From Bacteroidales bacterium (GTDB taxonomy: Bacteria > Bacteroidota > Bacteroidia > Bacteroidales > UBA1715): a DNA stretch of 64,000 bases. The number at the start of each line of letters is the position of its first letter. Position 1 is the stretch's first letter. Both the position numbers and the translations under genes were made by a program. The stretch spans positions 1-64,000 of the forward strand of contig JADKDL010000012.1 in the NCBI GenBank assembly GCA_016714605.1, written 5' to 3'. Below are positions 35,901 to 45,264 of this stretch, in pieces. Under the pieces are notes generated by a model that saw only the letters and a list, made by a program, of their open reading frames with translations, did not search any database and had not been told where the DNA came from.

Positions 35901-37771
35901 AGAATTCAATAACTCATAACTATCCTGAAAAAGAGGGCATTTATACCATTAAACTGGTTGGAGAACTTACAGCTCCTAATCAGAGAACGTGTAAAGATTC
36001 TCTCATAAAATTTGTTGAGTACAAAGACCTTTTTATAAAGCTTGAATTGAATAATAGATCGGCTTGCTACATACCGGATGCTGGAATTTATCCTGACATT
36101 GATATTAAATCAATAACCACAAGTCCAGGAATTACAACAACAAATAAAATAAATATGTACTTGGGCGATGAAAATGGAGAAAACTACCAACTCAAAAGCA
36201 ACGATGCAACAATACAATATATTCCATTACCGCAAGTAACAGGAAAAACATATTACCTCAAAGTAGAATTAAATCAAACAGACTACGCAGGTTGTGGAAA
36301 TATAGCAGATAGTCTGCAAGTTATGGTTTTCGATCCTGAGGTGGAAATAATTGCAAGCAAAGAAACAATTTGCTTGGGTGAAGAAATTCTTTTTAAGCTT
36401 GAACCTAATCAAAATATAAACCTTCTACCCCATGCTTGGGCAATGGGCGATGGTACAATGAATAACGAGAGTCAACAATTTGGTCATACATACAAATCAT
36501 TCCCAACTTCAGGATATTTTCTAGTAGAATTTATTATTGAAAATGACCTTGGTGAGAATAAAACCACCTGTGGCTCAATGGTAAAAGAGAAAAAAATATG
36601 GGTTCACGAAGTTGAAGCTAAATTTAGTAGAGGAATTGATGATTTAGATACTATAGGCTGTGCTCCTTTTACAGTAAACCTGATAAACAACTCATTAGGT
36701 CAAGGAAATACCTATATTTGGAAAGTAGATGATGTGGAAATAGGAAGAGAAAAGGATATTACGTATACCTTCAACAAGCCTTCAACAAGCTATAATGTAA
36801 GTCTTTATGCAAAAAATACGGTTTGCGAACACGACATTTCTAAACCTGTAAATACTAGAAATTTACCTGTTGGCGATTTTTTAACCGACACCAAAGTTTG
36901 CGATTATGAAACATTCAATGCAGAAGTTTTGTTGAATAACACTGAGTTTATATCTTGGCAATCAGGCACAAACAGCAATATGTCTACTATACAAGACTCT
37001 TATGCTCAATTCGACCCTGCCGATAAAGCAGTAACACTGGTAAAAATGAAACATTCCGGTTACTTATACGCAAACCTAAGAAGTTCAGAAGGTTGCTATG
37101 GTAAAGATAGCGTTTATGTACAAGTACAAACTAAGCCTTACTATACCGGTGTACCTAATAAACTTATACTCTACTACCCCGATGCTGATACAAATATGAA
37201 CTTGCTTACTGCAAATAAAAACACTAAAATATTACAGACCGGAGAAATCTATAATGTTAATAACGACTCACTTGCTGGAATTACCTACAGATGGATTTCA
37301 CTAAAAGAGAGTCCTTATGACTATATGATTTGTAGCAACTGTGCAAGTCCGACCATAGATTTAAGCTGCAAAAACGGCAAACCCGATGATTACTGTAATA
37401 CCTTGCCAACAGAATTGGCATATATGCTCATAATGACCGATTCGGCTGGCTGTTATACAGTTAAAGACAGCATACGTTTTGAGATTAGCAGAGATATGAA
37501 GATATCAGTTCCTTCTGCATTCTCACCAAACGGCGATGGTACAAACGATATTCTAAGAGCTCGTGGATGGGCTTACAAGGAATTTGTTTCACTGAGAATA
37601 TATAACCGTTGGGGACAACTGGTTTTTGAAACCACAGACATTACAAAAGGTTGGGACGGCACATTCAAAGGTGTACCTCAAAACACTGATACCTACGCCT
37701 ATACTCTTGTTGCTACCGACTACAACGACAAACAATTTGAAACTAAAGGTTATATTACCCTGTTACGATAA
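32927..37771 (+). CDS. Giant PKD-repeat adhesin with T9SS type B sorting domain
   Basis: A 1614-residue secreted surface protein, probably an adhesin like SprB. After a signal peptide (VSVFLVKNTVAQ) it has many PKD/Ig-like repeats, seen as variants of WDFGDG: KWGEGKSS (about residue 59), WKFGDGRDN (about 145), WDFGNDG (about 325), WDFEGDG (about 505) and WNFGDSD (about 982). Conserved Cys residues recur through the repeats. The last 90 residues (SVPSAFSPNGDGTNDILR to GYITLLR) are the gliding-motility-associated type B sorting domain, so it leaves through the T9SS. Its divergent neighbours, PorP/SprF and the PorE-like protein, likely anchor it. Confidence 0.93.
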   Translation: MRSINYFLFFVSVFLVKNTVAQTFDFKVESGNTKGCEILSENIINTSTDVTNYTFLWKWGEGKSSELATNVKMSFTSVGKHTIEMYVFDKNKKPIDTVIKQDIISIFKNPTATIKTDNKNVCINKPITYSIDQLVSDASIVKWTWKFGDGRDNTVYSESSQSHSYNLVGTYPPKIHVYDANGCDNTSTAKSIEIVVSDVKPNVSFTLDKKYACAPELLVKFSNTTTPNIPIVDFIWNYNDGTASDTSFDASHEYTTFGNFYPSLTAIAENGCTNTKMERVELKEYKVSLAIFSGYLPVNDGDTVCPGDITYNLTATGLDANSDIRWDFGNDGSIEELNKYNITKNYTTETAISLKVSASDSSTCYAESIRNIHIEKPLDISFTPFDGFYRCENFTQEFIAKANQANVDFEWNVILETNPPYFAGVQDTFYFNPQLDGDYYVSLKATTANGCTKEIKGGKIVFDEPDPLFILKDEVKSGCVNTTINYIPSINFSSTEYDSITKVSWDFEGDGIIDTVVGVFDEVFHTFTDTGIFYGNLYAETKSGCKDSLILEPLANVFPKKVVTIGPKPEILFEITPTVLCASDELVFEDLSTLYSKYDTLMVNIMNKNKKSNTGTTPLVLNQGKKSTHIFNSLTDTTGYHDLEIILSDMGCRDTLHISDCVLVKGPISFPKVSFDCDSPFIYTFDTEKMIDATRWEWRIYQYDAFWNKRGSLLETITDQVEKLTYNFEELYKKNKDFQLMLWSENDTNNCTFEYGTEEINVRNIKAKLQITDSLLCKNDRIYFNYADSSNDVLNLRWQLFNESSLIAYDTFPNTADLIAEKKGKYMLKIIANDTLGCIDTDSAYYKAYQPQIDTLIATNPEDCLNLITDIKVTASDDTTITNYYWTTKELNPYDNTIKSTKIPQITVEYKTSGYRDIKIDVENSIGCRASKTFSDLIKPIVPYVNFNLAQSKFCLNTPTEITLNNNDPERKNAEHNYWNFGDSDSIFEINENSITHNYPEKEGIYTIKLVGELTAPNQRTCKDSLIKFVEYKDLFIKLELNNRSACYIPDAGIYPDIDIKSITTSPGITTTNKINMYLGDENGENYQLKSNDATIQYIPLPQVTGKTYYLKVELNQTDYAGCGNIADSLQVMVFDPEVEIIASKETICLGEEILFKLEPNQNINLLPHAWAMGDGTMNNESQQFGHTYKSFPTSGYFLVEFIIENDLGENKTTCGSMVKEKKIWVHEVEAKFSRGIDDLDTIGCAPFTVNLINNSLGQGNTYIWKVDDVEIGREKDITYTFNKPSTSYNVSLYAKNTVCEHDISKPVNTRNLPVGDFLTDTKVCDYETFNAEVLLNNTEFISWQSGTNSNMSTIQDSYAQFDPADKAVTLVKMKHSGYLYANLRSSEGCYGKDSVYVQVQTKPYYTGVPNKLILYYPDADTNMNLLTANKNTKILQTGEIYNVNNDSLAGITYRWISLKESPYDYMICSNCASPTIDLSCKNGKPDDYCNTLPTELAYMLIMTDSAGCYTVKDSIRFEISRDMKISVPSAFSPNGDGTNDILRARGWAYKEFVSLRIYNRWGQLVFETTDITKGWDGTFKGVPQNTDTYAYTLVATDYNDKQFETKGYITLLR

Positions 37772-37801
37772 ACACAAAATTGAAACATACAGATTATTGA
37801 A

Positions 37802-39088
37802 ATGAATATAGAAAAACTACACCAGCTTTTCTTAGAAAGAAACGGAATTAGTACTGATAGTCGAAACTGTCCGGCAAACTCACTATTTTTTGCTCTTAAA
37901 GGCGATAATTTCAATGGTAACTTATTTGCTCAACAAGCTTTAGAATCTGGAGCTTCATATGCTATTGTAGATCAGGCAGATTGCGTAAAGGATGATAAAT
38001 GTATTTTAGTTGATAATGTACTGGAAAGTCTGCAAAATTTAGCTGCATTTCACCGAAAATATCTGAATATTCCAATTATTGGTATTACCGGAACTAACGG
38101 AAAAACTACCACCAAAGAACTAATATACACAGTATTATCAAAAAAATATACAACGGTTTGCACCAAAGGAAATCTAAATAATCACATAGGTGTTCCTTTA
38201 ACTCTACTGCAAATGTCAAAACAAACAGAGATTGGCATTGTTGAAATGGGTGCAAACAACCTTAATGAAATAGCATTTCTATGCAATATAGCCAGACCTG
38301 ATTATGGTATTATAACCAACATTGGGAAAGCTCATTTACAAGGATTTGGGTCGTATGAAGGAGTGAAAAAGACAAAAAAAGAGCTGTACGACTTCATAAA
38401 ACAAAATAATGGAACTGTTTTTATAAATTCAGACGATACTGTTCTTACTGAAATAGCACAAGGATTAAAGCAAATTGCTTACGGAACAAATTCAGAACAA
38501 GCGTTTTACAGCGGAACTATACATGATGAAAACATGTTGGTTTCATTACATTGTACCATTGGCGATGAAACATTTGAAATACAGTCTCAATTATTTGGAA
38601 CATACAACGGTTATAATATATTGGCTGCAGCATGTATCGGTTTTTACTTTGGAGTATCAACTCTAGAAATAAAACAAGCCATAGAGCAATATACGCCAAA
38701 CAACAACAGATCGCAACTTCACAAAACAGGCTCTAATACACTTTTTCTTGATGCTTACAATGCAAACCCATCTAGTATGTTTGCATCGGTTTCAAATTTT
38801 GCAAAACTTCAAATACCTGATAAAATACTCATCTTAGGTGAAATGTATGAACTGGGCAATGATCAAATTGCAGAACATAAAAAAATTGTAGACTTGCTCA
38901 AAACTTTTCCCGATTTGAAATCAGTTTATTTGGTTGGAAACTGGGGCGAAAAGCAAGGTAATTTTTCTTACTTTGAAAACGTAAACGGTTTATCAGAGCA
39001 CTTTCAAAACAACAAACCTTTAAACTGTAATATATTAATAAAAGGCTCAAGAGGGGTGAAATTGGAACAGGTAATTACATCTCTATAA
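37802..39088 (+). CDS. murF: UDP-MurNAc-tripeptide-D-alanyl-D-alanine ligase
   Basis: MurF adds D-Ala-D-Ala to the UDP-MurNAc-tripeptide, the last cytosolic step of the peptidoglycan precursor. The 428-residue protein has the N-terminal STDSRNCPANSLFFALKG substrate motif, the ATP-binding GTNGKTTTKE loop (about residues 99-108), the VEMGANNLNEI and TNIGKAHLQGFGS motifs, and the C-terminal LGEMYELG and KGSRGVKLE segments. The corrected length is normal. In flavobacteria murF sits next to gldJ, but here they are 13 kb apart. It follows the adhesin gene by 30 bases and may be read through from it. Confidence 0.95.
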   Translation: MNIEKLHQLFLERNGISTDSRNCPANSLFFALKGDNFNGNLFAQQALESGASYAIVDQADCVKDDKCILVDNVLESLQNLAAFHRKYLNIPIIGITGTNGKTTTKELIYTVLSKKYTTVCTKGNLNNHIGVPLTLLQMSKQTEIGIVEMGANNLNEIAFLCNIARPDYGIITNIGKAHLQGFGSYEGVKKTKKELYDFIKQNNGTVFINSDDTVLTEIAQGLKQIAYGTNSEQAFYSGTIHDENMLVSLHCTIGDETFEIQSQLFGTYNGYNILAAACIGFYFGVSTLEIKQAIEQYTPNNNRSQLHKTGSNTLFLDAYNANPSSMFASVSNFAKLQIPDKILILGEMYELGNDQIAEHKKIVDLLKTFPDLKSVYLVGNWGEKQGNFSYFENVNGLSEHFQNNKPLNCNILIKGSRGVKLEQVITSL

Positions 39089-39115
39089 GGTTTTAGCTAA
39101 TTCCTTTAAAAGACA

Positions 39116-40141
39116 TTAGCTAAAATCTAAATCGGTGAATTTTCTTTTCTTTTTGAAGAAATATGCAAATACAATTGACGATTTGTAAATTTCTTTATGG
39201 GAAAAAACTGTTGAGAAACTCAAGTTCAGTTCCCTTTTCTTTTTAAGTACAGGAATAGCTTCGTAATAATGCCGATGTGCTTTAAAAACAGCCTTTAAAT
39301 CTTTAAAATTAGCCTTTAAAAGAAATCCTACAGCTGCAAATCCATCAATTAGTTTTCTTCTAAACATAATATTCCTAAAATTTTCAGGATTAAGATTTTT
39401 GTATAATAAGAATAAATTATTTCTAAAATTCAAATAAGTCTTTCGAGGATTGTCTTTTGATAATGTTCCAGCTCCAACATGAAAAACCGTGGCATTATTA
39501 CAATAAACAATACGTTTACCTCTATTTTTTAGACGCCAACAAAGATCTATCTCCTCCATGTGAGCAAAGAAGTCTTCATCTAAGCCTCCTGCCCCAAAAT
39601 AATCGTCAGCCTTTACAAATAAAGCAGCTCCGGTAGCCCAAAAAACATCTATATCGGTATCATATTGTTTTTGATCGGTCTCTATTGTGAAAAAAATTCT
39701 TCCTCTACAAAACGGGAACCCATATTTATCAATAAAACCGCCGGCGGCACCTGCATATTCAAAATCGGTTTTGGTAGTAAAATCTATAATTTTTGGCATT
39801 GCACAGGCAATATTTTTATCAGATTTCATCAATGTCAAAACCGGCTCTATCCAATTTTCTGTTACTTCCACGTCAGAATTCAACAAAACATAATACTCAG
39901 ATGAAACTTGTGCCAATCCTAAATTATATCCACCGGCAAAACCATAATTTTTATCGAGTTGTACAATTTTAATCTGCGGATAATTCTCTGTAATAAACGT
40001 AACACTCTCATCGGTTGAGCAATTGTCAACTACAACTATCTGTATGTTAGGAGCGCTGGAAAAGGCAACCACCGAAGGCAGGAATCGCTGCAATAAGGTA
40101 ACGCCATTCCAATTTAAAATAACCACAGATAATTCAATCAT
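39116..40141 (-). CDS. GT2 family glycosyltransferase, rhamnosyltransferase-like
   Basis: A 341-residue GT-A glycosyltransferase of the WbbL/rhamnosyltransferase group. Motifs: VVILNWNGVTLLQRFLPSV at the start, VDNCSTDESV, NYGFAGGYNLGL, LLNSDVEV (metal-binding) and the late DEDFFAHMEEIDLCWRLKNRG, which holds the catalytic base. Such enzymes build surface glycans. A hydrophobic segment near residue 280 may tether it to the membrane. It stands alone between murF (convergent) and the phosphatase gene. Confidence 0.92.
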   Translation of the reverse strand: MIELSVVILNWNGVTLLQRFLPSVVAFSSAPNIQIVVVDNCSTDESVTFITENYPQIKIVQLDKNYGFAGGYNLGLAQVSSEYYVLLNSDVEVTENWIEPVLTLMKSDKNIACAMPKIIDFTTKTDFEYAGAAGGFIDKYGFPFCRGRIFFTIETDQKQYDTDIDVFWATGAALFVKADDYFGAGGLDEDFFAHMEEIDLCWRLKNRGKRIVYCNNATVFHVGAGTLSKDNPRKTYLNFRNNLFLLYKNLNPENFRNIMFRRKLIDGFAAVGFLLKANFKDLKAVFKAHRHYYEAIPVLKKKRELNLSFSTVFSHKEIYKSSIVFAYFFKKKRKFTDLDFS

Positions 40142-40288
40142 ATATAAAATTGCTTAAAAGTAAAAGTACAAAATAGTAACGAATTTCTTCGTGAAAAATT
40201 CTTATCAAATGAAATTTCACATCGCTTCACTTTAAACTACCTTTTCAAAAATAGTTTAATATTGAAAATGAGCCACTTTCGCAATGTC

Positions 40289-41080
40289 CTACAACATATA
40301 TTTTGAAATTACATCTATCATTTCATTATGTACCTGCTTATTAGATGCAATAATCTCTCCTCCAAAAATATAATTATCTCCACACTGAAAATCATTTACC
40401 AAACCGCCTGCTTGCTGCACAAGAAATGCACCAGCGGCAACATCCCAAGGTTTAAGCCCATACTCAAAAAACGACTCAAATCTGCCGGCTGCCACATATG
40501 CTAAATCGGTTGCAGCAGAACCTAGTCTGCGTAACCCATGCGAATTCTGCATAAGATGCCCCATTGTAGCTAAAAACTTATCAAGCTTAGAATAGTCGTA
40601 ATACGGAAACCCGGTAGCAATAAGACTATCAGAAATACGCTCAGCTCCAGATACCGATATTTCATTACCGTTGCAAAATGCTTTACCTCCATACCACGAA
40701 TAGAAACATTCATCTAAACCAATCTCATAAACCTCTCCAACTACAATCGTATCGTCTTCTTTGAGTGCAATACTGATAGCGTGCGGCGTTAATCCATGAA
40801 TGAAATTAGTAGTACCATCTATTGGATCTATTATCCAATTATATTTATCTCCTTTTTTTGTGCTTGTCTGCTCTTCTGCAATATATCCGGCTTGAGGTAA
40901 AATTTCTGATAAACCTTCAACAAGTTTTTTCTCAGAATTTTTATCTACATAAGTAACAAAATCGTTCTTACCTTTGACTTCAACATAATTATTTTTAAAT
41001 GTCTCTCTTTCATTCCTAATATACTCACCAACCTCTAGAACTAAACCATTTACTCTCAAACAAATATCCTTGTAATTCAC
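40289..41080 (-). CDS. suhB: Inositol monophosphatase family protein
   Basis: A 263-residue metal-dependent phosphatase of the IMPase/SuhB family. Metal ligands are in EEQTS (about residue 68), the DPIDGTTNFIHG motif (about residues 86-97) and the KPWDVAAGAFLVQQAGG motif near residue 212. IMPases hydrolyse inositol or related sugar phosphates; in bacteria SuhB also takes part in transcription antitermination, so the real role here is uncertain. It is a single gene with a 254-base gap to folC, transcribed away from it. Confidence 0.88.
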   Translation of the reverse strand: MNYKDICLRVNGLVLEVGEYIRNERETFKNNYVEVKGKNDFVTYVDKNSEKKLVEGLSEILPQAGYIAEEQTSTKKGDKYNWIIDPIDGTTNFIHGLTPHAISIALKEDDTIVVGEVYEIGLDECFYSWYGGKAFCNGNEISVSGAERISDSLIATGFPYYDYSKLDKFLATMGHLMQNSHGLRRLGSAATDLAYVAAGRFESFFEYGLKPWDVAAGAFLVQQAGGLVNDFQCGDNYIFGGEIIASNKQVHNEMIDVISKYML

Positions 41081-41299
41081 GATAATCTAATATTTTAAAA
41101 TAGTTAATTAATCAATTCTTTGAAAAATTTATCTTATCAATAAGCTTTATTAAGTCCAATGAATTTTATGGACAAAGGTAGTATTTCTATATAAAAGCCA
41201 GTTAAAAAAACCAGTAATAAAAATAGGTTTTGAATAAACTTTTTCAAAAAATACAAAATAATTAATCTGCCAAAATAATCTACAGAAATTGATAAATAA

Positions 41300-41307
41300 T
41301 ACCTTTG
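41300..41307 (+). promoter_or_regulatory. -7 promoter box of folC
   Basis: TACCTTTG 27 bases before the folC ATG, the common Bacteroidota box. A TTG at the standard -33 distance was not found. Confidence 0.45.
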
Positions 41308-41334
41308 CAGAAATTTACCAATTTATATTAAAAC

Positions 41335-42571
41335 ATGCAATATAAAGAAGCCGTTGAATTTATAATGACCAAACTTCCCTATTTTCAAAGACAAGGAAGT
41401 GTTGCCTATAAAGCAAGTTTGGAAAATATTATTGAACTTGATGCAATTACCAATCATGCCCATAAAAAATTTAAAACAATACACGTAGCCGGCACCAATG
41501 GTAAAGGCTCTGTTTCTCATCTTTTAGCATCAATACTTCAGGAACAAGGCTTTAAAACAGGCTTATTCACCTCACCTCACCTTATCAATTTCAGGGAAAG
41601 AATAAAAATAAACGGTGAAATGATTTCAGAAACTTTTGTCGGTAATTTTGTAACACAACATTTTGAAAAACTCCAAGAACTTCAACCTTCATTTTTTGAA
41701 ATTTCAGTTGCTCTTGCATTTGATTATTTTGCATCAGAAAAAGTTGATATTGCAGTCATAGAGGTAGGATTGGGAGGAAGGCTAGATGCTACAAATATTA
41801 TAAACCCACTGGTATCGGTCATAACGAACATTAGCCTTGATCATACAGATATTTTAGGAAATAGCATTGAACTTATAGCAATAGAAAAAGCAGGGATAAT
41901 AAAACCTAAAATTCCTGTGGTAATAGGTGAAAAACAAAAAGAGACAACTCCATTGTTTATTGAGAAAGCAAGAGAATTAGATAGTGATATTTTCTTTGCA
42001 GATGATGTAAAATTCCCAGAATATGAATGTGAATTAAAAGGTAGATATCAAAAAAAGAACAAAGCTACAGTACTACAAACTATTGCCATTATTCAAAAAC
42101 AGCTACCTATAAATCAGGCAGCAATTGAAGCTGGTATTGCCAAAGTTATTACTAATACCGGATTGATGGGAAGGTGGCAAACAATAAGTGTAAAACCTCG
42201 GATTTTAGGCGATACCGGACATAATTATGCAGGAATACAAGAAGTAACAAAACATTTAAAAACTGAATCATATAAAAAACTGCACATTATCTGGGGTATG
42301 GTAAAAAGGGAAAGACTATCAACCTATAATATCTCTGCTTCCTAACGATGCAAAATACTATGTAACCCAACCAAATATTGAAAGAGCCCTACCCGGTAAT
42401 GAGTTACTTTCGTTTTTTGAAAATGCATCGCTCAATGCTAAATATTTTGAAACAATAGAAAAAGCTTTACAAACAGCAAAAAAAAATTACGAACATAATG
42501 ATCTGATTTTCATAGGTGGAAGTACTTTTACTGTTGCAGAAGCAATAATTTTTCAAAAAAAGTTGCAATAA
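41335..42571 (+). CDS. folC: Folylpolyglutamate/dihydrofolate synthase (frameshifted)
   Basis: FolC adds glutamate to dihydropteroate and to folates. The N-terminal part has the ATP-binding GTNGKGSVSHLLASIL loop (about residues 53-68), FTSPHLINFRERI and SLDHTDILG, all typical. The long frame stops at 42345 after LHIIWGMVKRERL. The C-terminal domain continues in another frame from KDYQPIISLLPNDAKYY to a TAA at 42571, with the final GGSTFTVAEA motif. Removing one A from the A5 run at about 42303 joins them into a protein of about 412 residues, the normal length. As in the other broken genes, an indel error is likely. Confidence 0.92.
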
Positions 42572-42596
42572 TATTTGCAAAATAAAAAAAAGGTTA

Positions 42597-42604
42597 TAAC
42601 TTTG
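42597..42604 (+). promoter_or_regulatory. Promoter of tRNA-Val
   Basis: TTG at 42575-42577, a 19-base spacer and TAACTTTG at 42597-42604: the best full match to the Bacteroidota promoter in the window. It lies 32 bases before the tRNA. Confidence 0.7.
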
Positions 42605-42636
42605 CATCGCTTTTGAAAACAATATGTTTCAAAAAA

Positions 42637-42711
42637 GGGAGATTAGCTCAGTTGGTTCAGAGCACCTGCCTTACAAGCAGGGGGTCACTGGTTCGAACCC
42701 AGTATCTCCCA
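42637..42711 (+). tRNA. tRNA-Val (anticodon TAC)
   Basis: A full cloverleaf is readable. The acceptor GGGAGAT pairs with ATCTCCC, the D arm is GCTC...GAGC, the anticodon arm CCTGC-CTTACAA-GCAGG carries TAC, and the T arm has GTTCGAA. The discriminator is A and the CCA tail is not encoded. Confidence 0.97.
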
Positions 42712-42714
42712 CTC

Positions 42715-42752
42715 AAAGGGAAGTATCGAAAGGTAGTTCCCTTTCTTATTTT
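42715..42752 (+). terminator. Terminator of tRNA-Val
   Basis: An 8-bp stem (42715-42722 with 42737-42744) is followed by a T-rich stretch, four bases after the tRNA end. Confidence 0.6.
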
Positions 42753-42886
42753 GTTCAAGTCAGAAATATCTATCTTTTTCTCAACAATAGAGTTATCAGT
42801 GATGTTTACCTTATTGTAAACGTCAAAACTAATAAAAGAAAATAATTTTCAAATTTACACATTTTCAAATTATCAAATTTTAAAAA

Positions 42887-43330
42887 ATGCAACTCGAAAC
42901 TAATAAGATTATTTCTCAACTAATCAAGAAAATAGACCTTTTAGTGCCTCAATACATGAATAATCAGGAAGACTTTGCTATATCTAAAGGAGTAGCTGCT
43001 CTCTGCATTATAGATTCGGAAGGCTTGATCTATGGCAAAGTTTATGGCGAAGACAAAATAAGATGCAGAGAATCATACAGAATAGCTTGGATAAAAGCCA
43101 GTCAGGTATGGATAACCGGATACAAAACTAACGAATATGAGAAACTTGTATTTGCCGAAAAAGTAAACAGCTACCAATTTGGTATAAACATGCCTGATTT
43201 CATTGGTTGGGAAGGTGGACAACCTATAAATTTACAAAATATGAAATTATCTGTAGGCTTTAGTGGTTTTAGAGGTACTAGCGATTTAGAAATTGTATCA
43301 AAAGCAGTTTCTGAAATAAATAAAGCTTAA
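42887..43330 (+). CDS. GlcG/HbpS-like heme-binding family protein
   Basis: A 147-residue cytosolic protein. The core GVAALCIIDSEGLIYGKVYG followed by AWIKASQVWITGYKT and the late GINMPDFIGWEGGQP loop resembles the GlcG/HbpS family (DUF336), whose members bind heme or small oxidised molecules. The match is by eye and the usual A-x-x-KA-x-T/A pattern is only partly kept. No signal peptide is present. It follows tRNA-Val, has an AT-rich leader and is convergent with the SpoIIE phosphatase gene. Confidence 0.65.
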   Translation: MQLETNKIISQLIKKIDLLVPQYMNNQEDFAISKGVAALCIIDSEGLIYGKVYGEDKIRCRESYRIAWIKASQVWITGYKTNEYEKLVFAEKVNSYQFGINMPDFIGWEGGQPINLQNMKLSVGFSGFRGTSDLEIVSKAVSEINKA

Positions 43331-43385
43331 TTTTTCTACCTTAAGCTTTTCTATGATTTATAGAAATTAAAATAATGTGGTTTCA

Positions 43386-43434
43386 TCAGAAATCGGAATC
43401 CTTAAAATCTAAGTTTTTGGCTTTCGATTTCTGA
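43386..43434. terminator. Long-loop hairpin between convergent genes
   Basis: A perfect 10-bp stem (43386-43395 with 43425-43434) encloses a 29-nt loop that can form a second short stem. A T9-10 run lies about 20 bases further on. It may end transcription of the GlcG-like gene and the SpoIIE phosphatase gene. Confidence 0.4.
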
Positions 43435-43510
43435 AAATTTAAAAATCACCTATTTTTTTTTTCAAAATCTTAAATAACTTCCAAAGGCAAAAAAGGATTT
43501 TTTTGTTTTC

Positions 43511-44962
43511 CTATAGTTCTAATGCAATTAAGACAACATCATCAGTTTGGTCGTTTGAACCTTTCCATGCATCAAAGAGCTCTTCTATAAGCTTAAACTG
43601 CTCTCCTAACTCACTATTTTGCATATCAACAAGAGCTTTCCTGAAATATTTTGTTTTGAATTTTTTCTGATTTGGTCCACCAAATTGATCTGCATATCCA
43701 TCAGAAAACAAATATATTCTATCTCCTTTCGAATAAGTAATTGTAACTTGTTTCAGAGAATCTATTATTTCAGTAGTTCCTCCAATAGGACGATTATTTG
43801 TTGTTACAATTTTCAGTTCGTTATTTTGAACAATGTAGAGCGGTCGCCTTGCACCTGAGTATGTAAGAGTATTCGACGACTCATTTATCTGAATCAGAGC
43901 CATATCCATACCATCATATACTTTCTGCGAACGCAATTCGAAGTTAAGTGTTTTAATAAGTCTATTATGCAATTCCGATAAAATAACACCCGGTTGTGAA
44001 GCTACACTATACTCAACAATCTCATTTAGTAATGTATTGCCTATTGCGGTCATAAATGCTCCCGGTACACCATGTCCGGTACAGTCTACTACAGCCAAAT
44101 ATTTGCTTACTCCCTTTTCTTTAACCCAATAAAAATCGCCACTAACTATATCTTTGGGTCTATAAAAAACATGACATTTGCTAAAAATGGCGTCAATAAG
44201 ATTTTTAGGCAAAAGAATAGACTCTTGAATACGACTGGCATAACTTACACTAGAAGTTAGTTCAGTGAAAACTGTATTGATTCTTGTATTCTGAGTTTCA
44301 ATTTCTGTATTCTGCTCTTCCAAAAGTTCATTTTGAGTCGAAATCTCTTCTTTTTGTTGTTCTAAAAGCTGATTTTTTGATGTTATTGATTTCTGATATA
44401 CAATGCTATCTTGTTTAAAAAACTCTATTATAACCTTTATGAAATAAACAGAAACAACCAAAATAACCCATTGAACTACTGCTATATTATATTCATAAAT
44501 TGGATGAAAATGAGCAAAAATATATTCAATACCAAAATAAGAAAATAACCCTAATGTAAAAAGCGGCCCCGATTTACTTGGCGAATCATGATAAAATGGA
44601 AACGTAACTATCAACATTAGCAAAAGATACTGTATTCCACTACTCCTACCCAAGAGCAAAGCAGTAAAGACATATAATATTAAATTACTAATTATCATTA
44701 CATATAATGCTGCTTTATGATATTTGTTTCTGTTCAGGAAAAATGAATAGAGATTAACAATGGCAGCAACAAAACCAAGAATTAATGTAACTTGAATGCC
44801 ATATACAACAGACAAAGTTACACCAAATACAAACCAAGAGAAGGCAGAAGTTACAGACATGAAATTTACAAATCTCACTCTTCTACCAAAACTATATTCA
44901 TAGGTGTCATCATATCCGGCACCTAAAATATTCAATACTATTTCTTTAATTCCCAGCCTCAA
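43511..44962 (-). CDS. Membrane SpoIIE-type protein phosphatase
   Basis: A 483-residue signalling protein. Six hydrophobic helices cover about residues 32-190, a Gln/Glu-rich coiled coil covers about 190-245, and a SpoIIE (PP2C-type) serine/threonine phosphatase domain covers about 260-483. Phosphatase motifs include RPKDIVSGDFYWVKE, VVDCTGHGVPGAFMT (metal-binding Asp) and DGYADQFGG. Such proteins usually dephosphorylate an anti-sigma-factor antagonist. No such partner is nearby. The membrane part presumably senses a signal. A TAATTTTG box lies 21 bases before the start. Confidence 0.92.
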   Translation of the reverse strand: MRLGIKEIVLNILGAGYDDTYEYSFGRRVRFVNFMSVTSAFSWFVFGVTLSVVYGIQVTLILGFVAAIVNLYSFFLNRNKYHKAALYVMIISNLILYVFTALLLGRSSGIQYLLLMLIVTFPFYHDSPSKSGPLFTLGLFSYFGIEYIFAHFHPIYEYNIAVVQWVILVVSVYFIKVIIEFFKQDSIVYQKSITSKNQLLEQQKEEISTQNELLEEQNTEIETQNTRINTVFTELTSSVSYASRIQESILLPKNLIDAIFSKCHVFYRPKDIVSGDFYWVKEKGVSKYLAVVDCTGHGVPGAFMTAIGNTLLNEIVEYSVASQPGVILSELHNRLIKTLNFELRSQKVYDGMDMALIQINESSNTLTYSGARRPLYIVQNNELKIVTTNNRPIGGTTEIIDSLKQVTITYSKGDRIYLFSDGYADQFGGPNQKKFKTKYFRKALVDMQNSELGEQFKLIEELFDAWKGSNDQTDDVVLIALEL

Positions 44963-44982
44963 AACTTATTCATTTATGGGTG

Positions 44983-44990
44983 CAAAATTA
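44983..44990 (-). promoter_or_regulatory. -7 promoter box of the SpoIIE phosphatase gene
   Basis: TAATTTTG on the minus strand, 20 bases before the start, fitting TAnnTTTG. No -33 TTG was seen. Confidence 0.4.
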
Positions 44991-45264
44991 ACATATAAAT
45001 TTGTTATTGTAGTCTGTTTAATGATATTATGCTTCAAAATACCAATATATACCCATAATAACAACGGTATATATACATCATTCTAGTTCCTTGTAATTAC
45101 TAATATAATAAAAAAATAATACATTTCATTCAAATTACTAAAAATTAATTTTACGATAATTACCAATATGTTAGCATAAAAAGTTGAAAATTGAATTCAA
45201 TATTGAAACCAATAATTAAATTTTTGTTTCAAAAAAGTCGAAAGGTAAATACAGAAAAAAAATA

